A DNA stretch of 64,000 nucleotides, taken from Campylobacter volucris (lineage in GTDB: Bacteria; Campylobacterota; Campylobacteria; Campylobacterales; Campylobacteraceae). The DNA lies in the NCBI RefSeq assembly GCF_008245045.1, contig NZ_CP043428.1, positions 186,001-250,000 of the forward strand. The letters run 5' to 3'. The translations under genes were made by a program, and so were the position numbers. The notes under the pieces were generated by a model. That model searched no databases. It was not told the origin of the DNA and worked only from the letters and a program-made list of their open reading frames with translations. Shown piece after piece: positions 62,914 through 64,000 of the stretch. Positions within the stretch are counted from its first letter, which is position 1. Each line of letters opens with the position of its first letter.

Positions 62914-64000
62914 ATGTTGAAACGCGTTGTAGTAACAGGTATAGGCATGATTAACGCTCTTGGTTTAGATAAAGATAGCTCATTTAAAGCTATTTGTGAA
63001 GGTAAAAGCGGCGTTGATAAAATTACCCTTTTTGATGTTTCTGATTTTCCGGTACAAATTGCAGCTGAAGTTAAAAATTTTGATCCTTTAAGCGTAAGTG
63101 ATGCAAAAGAAGTGAAAAAAATTGATCGTTTTATACAACTTGGTATTAAAGCTGCAAGAGAAGCTATGGAAGATGCCAAATTTGATGCAAATTTAAATAA
63201 AGAAGAATTTGGAGTAGTTTCAGCTGCTGGTATAGGTGGATTACCAAACATTGAAAAAAATTCTGTTATTTGTGCTGAGCGCGGTCCTCGTAAAATTTCT
63301 CCTTTTTTTATACCTTCAGCTTTAGTTAATATGCTTGGTGGGTTAGTATCTATTGAGCATGGATTGCAAGGTCCAAATATTTCTTGTGTTACAGCTTGTG
63401 CTGCTGGAACGCATGCCATAGGCGAAGCTTATAAAAGTATTGCTTTAGGTAATGCAGATAAAATGCTTGTTGTAGGAGCAGAAGCTGCGATTTGTGCTGT
63501 GGGTATAGGTGGGTTTGCTGCGATGAAAGCGCTTTCTACTAGAAATGATGATCCATCAAAAGCTTCAAGACCATTTGATAAAGAAAGAGATGGTTTTGTC
63601 ATGGGTGAGGGTGCTGGAGCTTTAGTTTTTGAAGAGTATGAAGCAGCTAAAAAACGCGGAGCTAAAATTTATGCTGAATTAGTTGGTTTTGGTGAAAGTG
63701 CTGATGCGCATCATATAACTTCTCCAACTTTAGAAGGTCCGTTGCGTGCTATGAAAAAAGCTTTAAAAATGGCTGGAAATTTGAAAGTAGATTATATTAA
63801 CGCACATGGAACTTCAACCCCTGTTAATGATAAAAATGAAACAGCGGCTATTAAAGAACTTTTTAAAGATCAAATTCCTCTTGTGAGTTCTACAAAAGGT
63901 CAAACAGGTCATTGTTTAGGTGCGGCTGGAGCTATAGAAGCAGTTATTTCACTAATGGCACTTGATCAAGACATCGTTCCTCCAACTATTAATCAAATCA
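62914..64000 (+). CDS. fabF: Beta-ketoacyl-ACP synthase II (3' end outside window)
   Basis: The first 362 residues are visible and run off the end. Catalytic Cys is in SCVTACAAGTHAIGEAY, the two active-site histidines in NAHGTSTPVNDKNE and TKGQTGHCLGAAGA. It elongates acyl-ACP chains. Start ATG at 62914 follows AAGGAGAAT. No frameshift is seen in the visible portion. It should end about 40 residues beyond the window. Confidence 0.95.
   Translation, partial: MLKRVVVTGIGMINALGLDKDSSFKAICEGKSGVDKITLFDVSDFPVQIAAEVKNFDPLSVSDAKEVKKIDRFIQLGIKAAREAMEDAKFDANLNKEEFGVVSAAGIGGLPNIEKNSVICAERGPRKISPFFIPSALVNMLGGLVSIEHGLQGPNISCVTACAAGTHAIGEAYKSIALGNADKMLVVGAEAAICAVGIGGFAAMKALSTRNDDPSKASRPFDKERDGFVMGEGAGALVFEEYEAAKKRGAKIYAELVGFGESADAHHITSPTLEGPLRAMKKALKMAGNLKVDYINAHGTSTPVNDKNETAAIKELFKDQIPLVSSTKGQTGHCLGAAGAIEAVISLMALDQDIVPPTINQI

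Noticed and set aside
62877-63419. A 180-codon minus-strand frame opposite fabF
   Set aside because: fabF catalytic residues are all on the + strand; no start signal on the minus strand.

Overview
The window is AT-rich chromosomal DNA of a Campylobacter, most likely the C. lari group. No 16S gene is present, so the species is inferred from protein character and gene order. Supporting blocks are aroQ-pepP-folK-flhF-flhG-fliA-fliM-fliY-mnmA, ispDF / HP1021-like regulator / sat-like / pgpA, dps-pgi-galU, tilS-rimO-prfB, murD-mraY / gpmI-fabG, acpS-fliL, katA-ankyrin and feoAB. Genes are tightly packed, often overlapping by 1-20 bases. I found no rRNA, tRNA, CRISPR array or insertion sequence, and no gene-free stretch above 300 bases.

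Layout. 1-4.1 kb: accessory DNA with the end of a type IV restriction system (mcrB partial, mcrC) and a convergent motility accessory factor (Maf) gene carrying a G9 tract. 4.1-7.3 kb: ribD, sppA, amidohydrolase. 7.3-16.2 kb: one long forward transcription unit of shikimate/folate genes, flagellar regulatory and switch genes, and mnmA. 16.2-24 kb: a decayed exported-protein gene, the reverse pgpA / sat-like / HP1021-like / ispDF operon, mrp-dapD, a decayed lipase gene and dps. 24-35.2 kb: pgi-galU, yigZ, an ABC-F ATPase, a degenerate GGDEF membrane protein, a phosphohexomutase, two tandem hemerythrins with cysteine-rich tails, tilS and rimO.

35.2-39.4 kb: an accessory four-gene cassette (AMP-dependent acyl ligase, SDR, acyl carrier protein, SGNH esterase/acyltransferase-like protein with a G9 tract). 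It sits between rimO and prfB and is bracketed by imperfect direct repeats. The left repeat is a fossil copy of the prfB promoter, leader and first codons. This is the clearest mobile or horizontally acquired structure here.

39.4-48 kb: prfB, a YeiH-type exporter with a divergent LysR regulator, murD-mraY, gpmI, fabG, acpS, fliL. 48-60.2 kb: oxidative stress and dicarboxylate metabolism. It holds katA with a divergent PAS/HTH (YheO/HeuR-type) regulator, an ankyrin protein, argH with a Dcu transporter, and a second HeuR-type regulator divergent from a five-gene operon: ridA, dcuC, a metC-type PLP lyase, a fumarase-superfamily lyase and an MmgE/PrpD protein. The five gene products could form a pathway that splits a succinyl- or amino/thio-dicarboxylate adduct to fumarate, pyruvate, ammonia and sulfide; this is the main metabolic hypothesis. 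60.2-64 kb: feoA-feoB, acpP and the start of fabF.

The least explained items are the repeat-flanked acyl cassette, the HeuR-linked lyase/PrpD operon, two phase-variable G9 tracts, the hemerythrin-cysteine fusions, and a 12-bp hairpin covering the argH ribosome-binding site.
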